A DNA stretch of 64,000 nt from Populus alba (Eukaryota; Streptophyta; Magnoliopsida; Malpighiales; Salicaceae). This document shows, one piece after another, positions 11,438 through 21,939 of the stretch. The stretch spans positions 3,038,001-3,102,000 of the forward strand of contig NC_133293.1 in the NCBI RefSeq assembly GCF_005239225.2. Reading direction: 5' to 3'. Made by a program: the position numbers and the translations under genes. The notes beneath the pieces were generated by a model. It searched no databases. It saw only the letters and a list, made by a program, of their open reading frames with translations, and was not told the DNA's origin. How positions within the stretch are numbered: position 1 is the first letter of the stretch; each line of letters begins with the position of its first letter.

Positions 11438-12401
11438 TATATACTGAGTTTATAAAAAGATCAAAGAGATATATTATATAATATAAACAGATTTCTGATG
11501 CGAATGAACAAGGCAAGACCAACAATGTCAGGATCCTTGATCAAACACAGAGCATACTTAACGTACATAAAATATAACAAGAATGTAAATAATAATAGTA
11601 GTAGTAGTCGTAAAAAAAGAAGAGAAAGAAATTAATGAGAACTTTGAGATGGAAGATTACTGTAAGGATTAAACAATGATAAAAACAAATGTCAAGGTTA
11701 AAGGATCCACTAATGGTATTTCAAACAAGTATAGTATAAACTCTTATTACTCAAGTTGAAAACCTCATACGAAGGAGGTTCCAATCAGATTATAAATTGT
11801 TAACATGATTACATTAGTTATCTTATTCGAATGATGCTAATACTTGTAAATGTTGCCAGGCATTCATGATTATAACTTAAATTAACAACAAATCAAGTTC
11901 CTTTCATAGCTCAAGTGTCGATTATACCATACAGTATGGGCTATGAAAGTGCCAAGTATTTGTTGTACCAAGTGTTATACAACATAAATCTAGATTAACT
12001 ATTTAACAAGCAAAGTATTAAAAGTGAACAAGGTAACAAATATAAAACATGTTAATATCAAACATTAAAGTCCATGTTGAGTTTATACTATACTTATTCT
12101 TACACCATTAGTGAACCCTTTTCACCTTGACATAATAGATTTAGCTAAACATAATGAAAGAAAGAAACACAAATAAACAAGATAAGAACATAATTATACA
12201 AATAAAGGAAAGGAAATGAAGAGCATAAACAAGAAATTGATATAGCTTCAAATAAAACGTAAACATTACAAAATACAAAGAAAGAGAGCAAGAGCATGAT
12301 CTTGATCTGAAGACCAAGATGCTTAAATGCATGGCAAATGCCTCCTTTTATAGGCCAAAATTTGAAACTATTGATTTGATGAATAATTGTTGAGTGGGTG
12401 G
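11438..12401 (-). repeat. Athila LTR fragment (minus orientation)
   Basis: Collinear with the interior of the Athila LTR at 19240-20095, from 'tatatactgagtttat' to 'tgagtgggtgg'. It has simple repeats (tag/taa) near 11590. Both LTR ends are missing. Confidence 0.8.
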
Positions 12402-12839
12402 TTGTAGCTAACAAAATAAAATAAAGCCCCTAATATTAAATCCATGTTCTGCCATGAGAAGAAGAGAATGAACTAAAATAGTACAGAACTGATTGAAGGC
12501 ATATTTATAGCCTTCTTCTATGTAGCCCTTTAATCCTAAAAACAAAAGGAAAAGGTAGCCACCATGTTGTTTTCAAGTTGTAGTAGGATTCTTTTGTTTC
12601 CTTTGTTGTCCTCATCTCATGGCCCAAATAAGGTTGTATTGGACCCCTCTTGCACATGGATAAGATGTACTAGGATCTCCTCTTGATACTCCCAAGAACC
12701 TTTCAATTTTGACTTGGTGGAAAACTTCAAAACCAATGCATCCAATGCGTCTTTCAATGTCTTTGTCTTGGACTGAGTCATTGGTCCATTTGGAACATGT
12801 AATGGGTCCTTAATGGTGTTTCTGGGCTGGTCCGCATCA
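12402..12839 (-). repeat. LTR type A, 5' half (minus orientation)
   Basis: Reverse complement of the first ~430 bp of type A, starting TGATGCGGACCAGCCC at 12839 and reading down to 'gtagctaacaaaataaaa'. It abuts a plus-strand LTR half at 12840, making a fold-back junction. Confidence 0.85.
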
Positions 12840-13156
12840 TTAGTTGTTTTTATTATTTTCTTTCATGTTTAGGCTTAATTAAAACTTTGTTTTGAGCTAG
12901 GGTCCAAGGCTTGTTTGGATTAGGTTATGGGCTTTTCAGTTTAGGGTTTTGGGCCAGTTTTGAGTGAACCTCATATAAGTCCACATAAGGGTTTTAACTG
13001 GCTTCGTGGCGTCATTCTACTCATTCCAATAGTGTTGGTGCCTTGGGACAGGTTTCCATTGTGTCACACTCCTATCAGACCTATTTCAACTTTTCGGGAT
13101 CAAATCTCAATCTTGATTGTGGGTTGCGTGACCATGTGATCACGAGGTTTGCATCA
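12840..13156 (+). repeat. LTR 3' half, alpha type
   Basis: Runs from 'tagttgtttttattattttc' to 'gaggtttgcatca', with a short deletion after the conserved hairpin block. It is followed by a PBS, so it was a 5' LTR. Confidence 0.8.
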
Positions 13157-13158
13157 TT

Positions 13159-13170
13159 TGGTATCAGAGC
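13159..13170 (+). other. Primer binding site, tRNA-iMet type
   Basis: TGGTATCAGAGC two bases after an LTR end, complementary to initiator tRNA-Met. Confidence 0.9.
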
Positions 13171-13600
13171 TTGGCTCCATTAATCAGGTTATATCCTTCT
13201 GAAATTTTGGTTTCTTGTTGTTTCCACAAAAAATTCCTTAGTGTCCAATTTCTTCTTCTCTTGATTTGGCAGCATATCAGGGAAAAAAAAAATTTATTTC
13301 GTTTGGTTCCTGACCAAAATATATCAGTGGTGTAAAAAAAAGAGAGAATAAAAAAAGATAAAACAAGTAGTTCAAAAAGGCATTTATTTGTTTCTGCCGT
13401 AGAAAACTAAACAAAGGATAATTTGACCAAATCAACTCTGAATGAGCTGAAATTTGATTTTGTTATTACTGGGACCCTAATCACACCACATATTGATTTT
13501 GGGGTCAATTGGATATCATTTTCTTTGGGTTTCAAATTCGAGTCTAATCAGGTCTGATTCATAATGTTTTTGTGTCAGTATATCAAAACTTATCGTAAAT
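13171..13600 (+). repeat. Family 1 leader
   Basis: Non-coding leader collinear with 2178-2360. Interrupted at about 13600 by LTR pieces. No gene seen. Confidence 0.6.
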
Positions 13601-13981
13601 TTACTTCCTTTTAACTTTTGGACTTCCTATTGGATTAGGATTTTTTTCCTACAAGGATCTGCCAGCTGGTTTTAGAAATTTTCTAGTTCCACAAAGATCT
13701 TTAATGAGCTACAATATAATCACCGAGTGTGGTAGAGATTCATTAATGTTTCAGAATCATTTTTCTTATAAGGATTCCTTATTCGCCCGTGTTCGGATGC
13801 CTTTTCCGAACTCCGATTCACATGATATTTTAACCCAAGGTAGGACAACATGTCAGGAGACTCCACGTAAAATGTCAGCTTGATCCAATGGTAGGATTGA
13901 GAATTATGATTGTTGCCATAAAACTGGATAGTTGCACATTTTACATCAAAATCCAAATTTAACCTTGCCTAAATCGTATCA
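13601..13981. repeat. Inverted type C LTR pieces (fold-back)
   Basis: 13601-13790 is the plus-strand middle of a type-C LTR ('ggacttcctatt' to 'aaggattccttatt'). 13791-13981 is the minus-strand first ~190 bp of a type-C LTR, ending at its terminus 'gatcgtatca'-like at 13981. The adjacent, opposed halves indicate an inversion or nested insertion followed by deletion. Confidence 0.7.
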
Positions 13982-15295
13982 GCTAGGCTCTGAAATAAGG
14001 TCATATATCCTTCTGTTATTTTTGTTTTGTTAGTGTTCCTTCAAGTTTTTCAGTGTTTGTGTTCATCTTCAAGTTCTTTGTGTTTGTGTCATTTAAGCAA
14101 TAAAAACAAATAAAAAAGGGTTATATTTCATTTTATTACTTCATATTCTTTCTATTGGGGGCAAGATCACATCATATATCCAATTTGAATTTATTCTGAT
14201 ATCGTTTGCTTGGGGTTTTAATTCGAAGTTCAATTATGCTGCAGAAACACTACTATTAGTGAACAATAGCAAATCACCTCAGAATCAATTGCAGCTTCAT
14301 ATTCAATCTATTGGGCCTACGATCGCATTATAAGTCAAATTTGGGCTTATGTTTATATCTTTTGCTTGAGGTTTTAATTCGATGTTCAATTTTACCGTAG
14401 AAACACAACTTTTAGTTAACTATAAGCAAATCACCTCATAATTAATTGCAACTTAATATTCTGTCTATTGGTGGTGATATCACAACATATGTAAAATTTA
14501 GGGTAATTTTGATATAGTTTGCTTGAGGTTTAATTTTACAGCAGAAGCACTACTCTTAGTGAACCAAGCAAACTACGTTAGAATCAATTGAAACCTCATA
14601 TTATGTGTAAGATCGCACCATATATTATATTTGGGTTTGTTTTGATATCGGCTTCTGGAGGTTTTAATTGGAGCTTTAATTCTGCCGCAAACTGATCTTA
14701 CAAGGGGTTTTGGAGCCCAAACATAACATAACATCCTATAAAGTTTGAGTTATTGTTTGTTTGGTATCAGAATACTATATATTAAAATGAGAAGTCATTT
14801 GGATATCGGTTTCTTTAGGTTCCCAAATTGGGTCTTGTTTTGTCATCACGAGTCTGTTTGGTGTTATCTTTCAAAATTTGTTTTGTTTCTAATGATTTCA
14901 TTCCTACCACTATACAATCATCATTTTTTACTTATTTTTGGCTGTAGTTTGAGTCATTTTGATCACTTTCACATTTGTTCGTTTTTCGATAAGTTCTGCT
15001 CCAAACAAAAGTCAGATTCGTAATCTCAAGTCTAAATCAGTGTTCTTCCTGTTATAAACTCTATTATTATCTTTGTCTTCTTCTTCTTGTTTTTTCCCCC
15101 TATTTGTGTCATGTATTAACCAATGGAGAGGGAACAGAGGAGGATTATAGATCAATGATGCCAAAAACTAAGCCATGGTTTGGGGGTTTTAGAACGAGAA
15201 GTTGATAAGTGTTAAAATATTATTCTTTGATCTTCAAGCTTCATGGGAAAAAGAGGTATGGCACCAAAAGAATGAAAGACGAAGCAAATCTTCTT
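13982..15295 (+). mobile_element. IQ-motif non-autonomous element, internal region (copy 2)
   Basis: Starts in a damaged PBS/leader ('gctaggctctgaaataaggtc') and continues through the ~1.1-kb leader with four diverged repeats of a 'gaggttttaattcgaagttcaatt' theme. It ends with a shortened cargo region (15121-15295; 'gagggaacagaggaggattatagatc'). The segment encoding the IQ motifs is deleted; the reading jumps from 'gaaagacgaag' to 'aatcttcttgaag'. No gag or pol. Confidence 0.65.
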
Positions 15296-15309
15296 GAAGA
15301 GGGAGGAAA
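15296..15309 (+). other. Polypurine tract
   Basis: GAAGAGGGAGGAAA immediately before an LTR start (TGATACGG at 15310). It is the plus-strand primer for reverse transcription. Confidence 0.8.
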
Positions 15310-15581
15310 TGATACGGTTCAACCTTGAGATATGACCCAAGGTCAGATTCGGATTTTGGCATAAAATGTGCAATAGTCCAGGTTTACGGCAATAGTCAAA
15401 ATTCTCAATCCAACTGTTGGATTGGGCTAACATTTTACTAGGACTCTCCAGACATGTTGTCCTACCTTTGGTTAAAATGTTCAGGTCAATCAGAGTTCGG
15501 GAAGGCACCGCACTACCGGTCAACATAGGCTATACAAATTTTGTTATTTACTTCCTATTTGATTAGGATTCTTTTTTATAC
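15310..15581 (+). repeat. LTR type C, 5' part
   Basis: Starts TGATACGGTTCAACC and is collinear with 36276 onward, until it switches near 15581 to type-B LTR sequence without a boundary motif. Confidence 0.8.
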
Positions 15582-16047
15582 GGATTAGCCCAACACCAAG
15601 CATAATCATGCCAACAATCCATTGGAGGTGCCAATTGAGCCAATCACAAGAGCTAGTTCAAAGAAGCTTAAAGAAGCATTGAATGGGCTTGTTCAGAACT
15701 TATGGAGCAAGATGGACCTAGAAGGGCTTGGGAAATTTAAGGAGCAAGAAGGACAACCTTTAATTCATCTAGTTCAGGTCCAAGAAGAGCCCAATTCATG
15801 TGGAAAAAGGGGTTGATATGTCCGGCCCAATACCAGCCTTGTTAGGCTTTTTTTTTTTTCCTCTGAATGCTACAGGATAAAAAGTCAACAATTTATTCTC
15901 CTAATTAAGAAAGGGAAGTTGGCCATATCTTATTCCTAAATAGGGGAGGACTATTTAATGTTTTTCCTAACAAAGGAAGGAAAGTAATTAAATCAGTAAC
16001 AAAGGAGGAAATTTGTTCTCTTATTTGTGCAAGTTAAACAAGGAAAT
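15582..16047 (+). repeat. LTR type B, 5' part (fused to type C)
   Basis: From 'cggattagcccaacaccaag' it follows the type-B LTR at 34284-34720. It includes an open reading (15622-15816) that is the pol C-terminal tail with the GPITRA-like motif PITRASSKKLKEAL. It is cut at 16047 by type A. Confidence 0.8.
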
Positions 16048-16258
16048 TGATGCGGACTAGCCTAGAAACACCAGGAAGGACCCATTACATGTTCCAAACG
16101 GACCCATGACTCAGTCCAAGACAAAGACATTGAAAGACGCATTGAATGCACTGGTTTTGAAGGTTTCCACCAAGTCAGAATTGGAAGGTCCATTGGAGTA
16201 TCAAGAGGAGACCTTAGTACATCTTATCCATGTGCAAGAGGGATCCAATACAACCTTA
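16048..16258 (+). repeat. LTR type A, first ~210 bp
   Basis: Starts TGATGCGGACTAGCC. Encodes the type-A tail (TQSKTKTLKDALNAL). It ends in the middle of the LTR and is fused directly to leader sequence, with no U5 or PBS. Confidence 0.8.
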
Positions 16259-17059
16259 ATGACCCTAGGTAAAACACCTTGGAATCTATTGAAACTTCAT
16301 ATTCGGAGTACTAGGTATACGATCACACCACATATTAAATTTGGGATTATTTTGATATCAGTTTCTGGAGGTTTTATTTGGAGGTTCAATTCTGCCACAA
16401 ACTGATCATACAAGGGGTTTGGGTACCTAGACATAAGAGAACGGCCTATAAATTAAGTATTAGTGTTTTCATAGTATTATATTACTAAATATTGAATTTG
16501 AGGTCATTTCGAGATCGTTTGGTCTGGATTTCAATTCTGTTACGTAAAAATTGCGTAACAGGATAGATTTGCATCAAGTTTGAGAACATGATCTATACTG
16601 TTTAGATTTGTCTAAATCTTTTTATTTATATTATATTTGGGTTATCTAGGAGTCAAGTAATTGTTTTCGCTAATATTCGCTTTTGTTTTATTTTGTGTCT
16701 TCGTTTCGTCCACAATTCGCACAAATTTGCATTGCTACATGCAAAATCGTAATCGTAGTTTCAATTTGCTTTGTTTTAGTATATTTTTTTTTATTCTTGA
16801 GTCTGCAAATTATAATTAGAGTGCGCTGCGAAAGCTACTGACTTTGATTTGTTGATTTCAATTCCTAAAGAACCAAAAGAAAGCAAGTTGTGAGGTAAAA
16901 GGCATAGAGAGCTTAATAGAGTGAAAAGCCTTGATTTTTGTTTTGTGTGATACACGAGAGATGTGAGAATTAATTTGTGCTACTGACCAAATTTTGCATA
17001 TTCAAAGAATGTTTGAAAACAACGAATCAGCGACATAAAATACTGACGTAGCTTTCCAA
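16259..17059 (+). repeat. Family 1 leader before gag
   Basis: Non-coding leader shared with 35454 onward and, in reverse, 1028-1868. It leads directly into gag. No other gene seen. Confidence 0.6.
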
Positions 17060-18141
17060 TTGCGATCCATAGGCCAGCAACTTGAGCTGTTGTCTAGGAC
17101 ATACAAGGATCTGGAAGATGAGGTGAATTCGATAAAGCAACAGAATAGTGGGGCTGATCACCAGGGAAATACGGTCCGTATGGTTGCATGGAATGTCAGA
17201 TCTGATTTTGAAAAGTTTGTTGATGAAAACACAAATGGGGGTGAAGATGACTATAATTTTGCATCAGCTAGCCAAGGAATCAGGTCTGGACCGAACAGGG
17301 CTAGGAGGAATGTGAATTTCCGTGGCATGAGCACTTATGAAGATATGGATGGGGACTTGGACACCATTAAACTGAAAATTCCTATCTTTTAAGGTAAAAA
17401 TGATCCCGAGGCTTATTTAGAGTAGGAGAAAAAGGTAGATTGGATTTTTTATTGCCATAGCTATTCTGAACAGAAAAAGGTGAAATTGGTGATAATTGAG
17501 TTTACGAAGTATGGGTTGATTTGGTGGGATCAAATTGTGATCAGTAGGAGGAGGAATGGGGAGCGACCCGTTCAGACTTAGGGGGAGATGAAAGTCTTAA
17601 TGAGGAGGCGATTTGTGCCAAACCACTATTATAGAGACTTATATCTGAAGCTCCAAGGTCTGAATCAAGGTTATAAGACAGTAGATGAATATCACAAAGA
17701 GATGGAGATAGCAATGATTCAGGCTAATGTTGTTGAGGATAGAAAAGCCACCATGGCTAAATTTCTTAATAGGTTGAATCAGGACATTGCTAATGTGGTT
17801 GAGCTACAACACTATATGGAGTTAGAGGACATGGTTCACATGGCAACGAAGGTGGAGAGACAACTTAGGAAGGGGCATGCTCGGCCAGCGTTTAATTCGA
17901 GTTCATCATCATCTTAGAAGCCGAATCTAAAGAGAGAGGGTACTGTCCGGCCAAGATCCTTTGGTTCTTCTAGAACTGAACCACCAAAGGCTAAAGTTGA
18001 TGTCCCTACTAATGCCAAAGGTAAATCTGAAACTCAACCTAAACGTATTCGTGATGTTAAATGTTTCAGGTGTCAGGGACATGGACATTATGTTTCAGAG
18101 TGTCCAAACAAGAGAATCATGATGATTAGAGATAATGGTGA
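17060..18141 (+). pseudogene. Ty3/gypsy gag (family 1)
   Basis: One frame, starting MRSIGQQLELLSRTYKDLEDE (coiled-coil-like N-terminus) but with in-frame stops at 17390-17392, near 17423, at 17578-17580 and at 17915-17917. A plant retrotransposon gag domain follows (VKLVIIEFTKYGLIWWDQ; RRFVPNHYYRDLYLKLQGL). A CCHC zinc knuckle, CFRCQGHGHYVSEC, lies at about 18063-18105. Gag forms the virus-like particle and packages RNA. At 18142 the frame runs into a minus-strand LTR, so pol is absent. This is the best gag in the window for family 1, but it is inactive. Confidence 0.88.
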
Positions 18142-18438
18142 TGATGCGAACCTTGTGATCACGCAACCCACACGCAAAGACACCAATTCCCGGAAAGCCA
18201 AGTAAATCAGGTTTGATAGGAGTGTGACACAAAGATAAGTTGTACCTAGGCACCAGTACTATTGGAAACGGAGATCCCCACCCAACAAATATTGATTCGC
18301 GAACAAGTATAAGGATGACGCCACGAAGACAGTTGTTCTTCGATAAGTCGTTTTCAGTTCTTTAGAGAACTGTGGAAGGGAGATTATCTCACCAACACAC
18401 ACACACACACAAAGTGCGGCAAACAAGAAGTTTTATTA
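18142..18438 (-). repeat. LTR 3' part, beta type (minus)
   Basis: Plus-strand reading TGATGCGAACCTTGTGATCACGC is the LTR 3' terminus reversed. It extends to 'aacaagaagttttatta' and includes a short (AC)n at 18396-18412. It is fused directly to minus-strand leader with U3 missing. Confidence 0.8.
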
Positions 18439-18969
18439 TCCTCACACGCTCACACCTCTCGTCTCACCTTGCGGTTCTTGCGAAACTGAAACCAACACCA
18501 AGTAAAACCAACTTGGCAGCGCAATCCAAATATATATATGACTCAAGAAGCAATAAAAACCAGAAAACAAGCAAAAACAAAACTAAGATGATAGTCTCGC
18601 GAGTAGCAAGCAAATCTATCCGAAATACAAACGAAACTGAAGACTCGAATAACAATAGAAACGAAATATGCAAAGTATGATGAAACAACACCCAAATATG
18701 CAGCAGAAAAAAAATGAAAACAATAGAAAGAAAGCGAATTTCAAAACTTGACGCAAAACAGACTCGTTTCCGACGAGTTAAGTCCGAATCTGGAACCTAA
18801 AGTCAATGATGTCTAATTGAGCTAAATTTTAATATATAGTGCGATATCAACCCAAATAGACAGAATATGAAGTTTGAGCAATTTACGATAAGGTTTGATA
18901 TACTGACGCAAAAACAATATGAATCATACGTGATTAGACCTGAAATTGAAAACCAAATCGAACGATATC
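18439..18969 (-). repeat. Family 1 leader (minus orientation)
   Basis: Reverse complement of the leader at 2290-2870. This is the site into which the Athila element at 18970 is inserted on its left side. Confidence 0.65.
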
Positions 18970-20718
18970 TGACACGACCAAAAGCTTGATGTCTTCTCCC
19001 AAGTGCAGGAGTGTCGAAGTAATAAATAACCCGGCAAGACTGGGGTCGAACCATAGAAAGGGTAATTGTATAAATTATAAATAACAACACAACAACAACA
19101 ACAACAACAATAACAATAATAACGATAATAATAACAATAGTAGTAGTAGTAATAGTAATAATAATAATAATAATAATACTCAGTACGTGGCGTTGTTATA
19201 CCTGAGAATGATCTAAAAGATCGGGTCACAGGTTTCCAACCTATATACTAAGTTTATGAACAAATAATAATAATAATAATAATAATAGTAGTAATAGTAA
19301 TAACAATAATAAAGAAGAGAAGGAAGAAATTAATGAGAACTTTGAGTTGGAAGATTAATGTAAGGATTAAACAATGATAAAAATAAATGTCAAGGTTAGA
19401 GGATGTGGATGGTACTTCAAACAAGTATAGTATAAACTCTTATTACTCAATTGGAAACCACACATAAAGGAGGTTCCAATCAGATTATAAATTGTTAACA
19501 TGATTACATTAGTTATCTTATTCGAATAAAGCTATACTTGTAAATGTTGGCAGACATTCATGATTATAACTTATGTTAACAACAAATCAAGTTCCTTTCA
19601 TAGCTCAGATGTCGGTTATACCATACAGTATGGGCTATGAAAGTACCAAGTATTTGTTGTACCAAGTGTTATACAACATAAATCTAGATTAACCATTTAA
19701 CAAACAAAGTATTAAAAGTGAACAAGATAACAAACATAAAACATGTTAGTATCCAACGTTAAGGTCCATGTTAAGTTTATATTATACTTATTCTTACACC
19801 ATTAGTGTACCCTTTTCACCTTGACATAATTAACTTAGCTAAACATAATGAAAGAAAGAAACATAAATGAACAAGATAAGAACATAAATGAGAAAGAAGT
19901 TAACTAAGTAAAGGAAAGGAAATGAAGTGCATAAACTTGATATTAATGAAAGCAAAACATAAGCAATACAAAGAGAGAAAGCAAGAGCATGATCTTGATC
20001 TGCAAACCAAGATGCCTCAATACATGGTAAGTGCCTCCTTTTATAGGCCAAAATTTGGAACTATTGATTTGTTAATTAATTGATGAGTGGGTGGCCACAT
20101 CTTGACTTGGTGACAATCCTTATCTTCTTGTCTGAACAAGACATCATTGCTAACATCATAATTTGCCCAGAATCCTCAGGAATGTTCTAGGAAATGGTCT
20201 CATCTTTCCAACAAAAAAAAGATGAGGTCATTTGGACTTCTAGAACTCAAGTTTTGGGCTGAACACTAAATAGTGTCTGGGCTGCAGGACAACTTCGGAC
20301 TTCTTTGTTGTTCCTTCAGTTTGGACTTCAAAACGGCCTTTTTAAATCTTGGGCTCCTCATGAAAGTTGTAGGCCTTTGTCTTACCTTTCCATCCATATA
20401 AAATGGACCTAAATCCGAGATCTAGAGCTCCAGATATGATCCAATTACCGAGCAATGTTCCGGTTTGGACTGCATCGACATCTCTTTTCTAAGTTTGGCC
20501 ATCTCTTTGTCCTTTCACTTTCAATACTTAAACTCATCAATCAATCCTTTTATTTATGTGATAGGCCTGCATTTAAAATGAGCATTTACCATAAATTAAG
20601 GTATCTTATAGTATCAAACTTGTTATTAAAACATGCTTTAGTTAAGGAGTTATTGATACTTCAAGTGCAAAATGATGATATAAAACTTTGATAAACATGC
20701 AATTTTAAGTACTAATCA
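18970..20718 (-). repeat. Athila 3' LTR, 1749 bp
   Basis: The plus strand begins TGACACGACCAAAAGC and ends ACTAATCA, pairing with 29081-30809. It holds long (TAA)n and (AAC)n simple repeats at about 19083-19185 and 19263-19310. Confidence 0.92.
19083..19185. repeat. Simple repeat (AAC/AAT/AGT)n
   Basis: Trinucleotide tract inside the Athila LTR. Its reverse translation gives a spurious poly-Tyr ORF. Confidence 0.9.
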
Positions 20719-21096
20719 CACCCCCCAACCAGCTTATTACTAGTCCCTAGTAATCTAAAGCGTTAAAATAGAGAAACAATTTGCAAGTTTCACAAAGCAA
20801 GGCATTCATCATTCAACTTCCATTAATCTATCCAGATAAACAAATTCTCATTAAATTTATATTACTGCTTCATACTTCTTAAACAAGATATTAATAAACC
20901 TTCTTTTTATATGCTCAATATATGAAAACATAGATGATGGGGCTTTTGTTGGAAGAAAACAATATTATGTTCAAATGTTTAAGGTGAACTTCCTTGGGTT
21001 GGGATTATTATTATTTACTTTTTTTTATTTTTTTTATTTTTATTTATATACACATACAACATAATGTATCTTTAACCCATGTAACGAGTTTTAGGC

Positions 21097-21145
21097 TAAT
21101 GACTCCCAGACCAGTTGGTCTTAGGGCATTAGGTGTTGAGACACC
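21097..21145 (-). ncRNA. Predicted RNA hairpin pair, unit 1 (Athila 3' region)
   Basis: Hairpin a: TAATG..CCC.A.GACCA-GT-TGGTC..GGG.CATTA (21097-21131). Hairpin b: GGTGT-TGAG-ACACC (21132-21145). Read from the sequence by eye; no folding program was run. Confidence 0.5.
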
Positions 21146-21249
21146 CCTACGAGCTTAAACAACTCGGGTTGTAGATACTGATACGTAGATAGTGCAATGT
21201 TTGATTCCCTTAAGCTTTTCTCCTTAACCCATGTAACAAGCTTTAGGCC

Positions 21250-21297
21250 AATAGCTCCCAAGTCAGTTGACTTTAGGGTATTAGGTGTTAAAACACC
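21250..21297 (-). ncRNA. Predicted RNA hairpin pair, unit 2 (Athila 3' region)
   Basis: Same architecture as unit 1, with compensated stem bases: AATA..CCC.AAGTCA-GT-TGACTT..GGG.TATT (21250-21282) and GGTGT-TAAA-ACACC (21284-21297). Confidence 0.5.
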
Positions 21298-21939
21298 CCT
21301 TCGGGCTTAATTACTTAGGTTAGGGAGGCTACGAAACCAAACTTATCTACGTTTTTATTATCATCAATATTATTATTTTTTTTTTTGCAAATTATATACT
21401 ATCCCTTTCCCTTAGTTGTTACCTTTAACAAAAGAACATAAATAATGTAATAATCCAATGTGCAACCCACAATCATATGTTAAAATGTGTGTGTGAAAAT
21501 GAAGGTTTAATAATACTTGTTAAATGAGTATATGAGCAGAATCAAGTGATAACAATGCGAGAGTTTGTAAACCTGAATATTTCAAGAAGTATTCTAATAG
21601 GCCAAGAATATTGCAAATAACCATTAGAAAATTTTTACTACGATGCGTCTCAAGAATAATTCCTCTTTACTCTGCCATCCTAGTAATAACAGTTTTGCCA
21701 AATGGTTTTTTTAAAAACAACAACAGTTAGTTGGTTAGTTTTTTTTTTTTTTAAAACTACTACCCTCTCCCCCCCAACCAAAACGAGACATTGTCCTCAA
21801 TGTCCTAAGGTAGAAAGATAGAGTATAGAAGACATCACCTGAAACAGCGAACAATGACAAACCTTAAACACACTTAAACAAATATAAGAAGTAACAAAAC
21901 AAAATAATATGCTATTAATAACACAAAAGACACAAGGTT

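Larger units (their letters stand above)
20719..21939 (-). other. Athila 3' non-coding region with tandem structured repeats
   Basis: 1.2 kb between the LOG-like ORF and the 3' LTR. It holds two ~160-bp tandem units beginning 'ttaacccatgtaac' at 21072 and 21233, each able to form the same two hairpins (21097-21145 and 21250-21297). A G-rich minus-strand tract (GGTTGGGGGGTG) next to the LTR at 20719-20730 is the likely polypurine tract. A second such tract lies near 21765-21779. No ORF. Confidence 0.75.

Noticed and set aside
18924..19229. Minus-strand ORF with a poly-Tyr run
   Set aside because: It is a translation of the (AAT)n/(AAC)n simple repeat in the Athila LTR, not a gene.
19839..20051. 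70-aa hydrophobic ORF identical at 19839 and 29929
   Set aside because: Lies inside the two Athila LTRs; the identity reflects LTR pairing. A diverged copy at 12141 is not conserved as protein.
20455..20691. 78-aa ORF in the Athila LTR as an extra gene
   Set aside because: Not preserved as an open frame in the matching part of the 5' LTR near 30540-30780.
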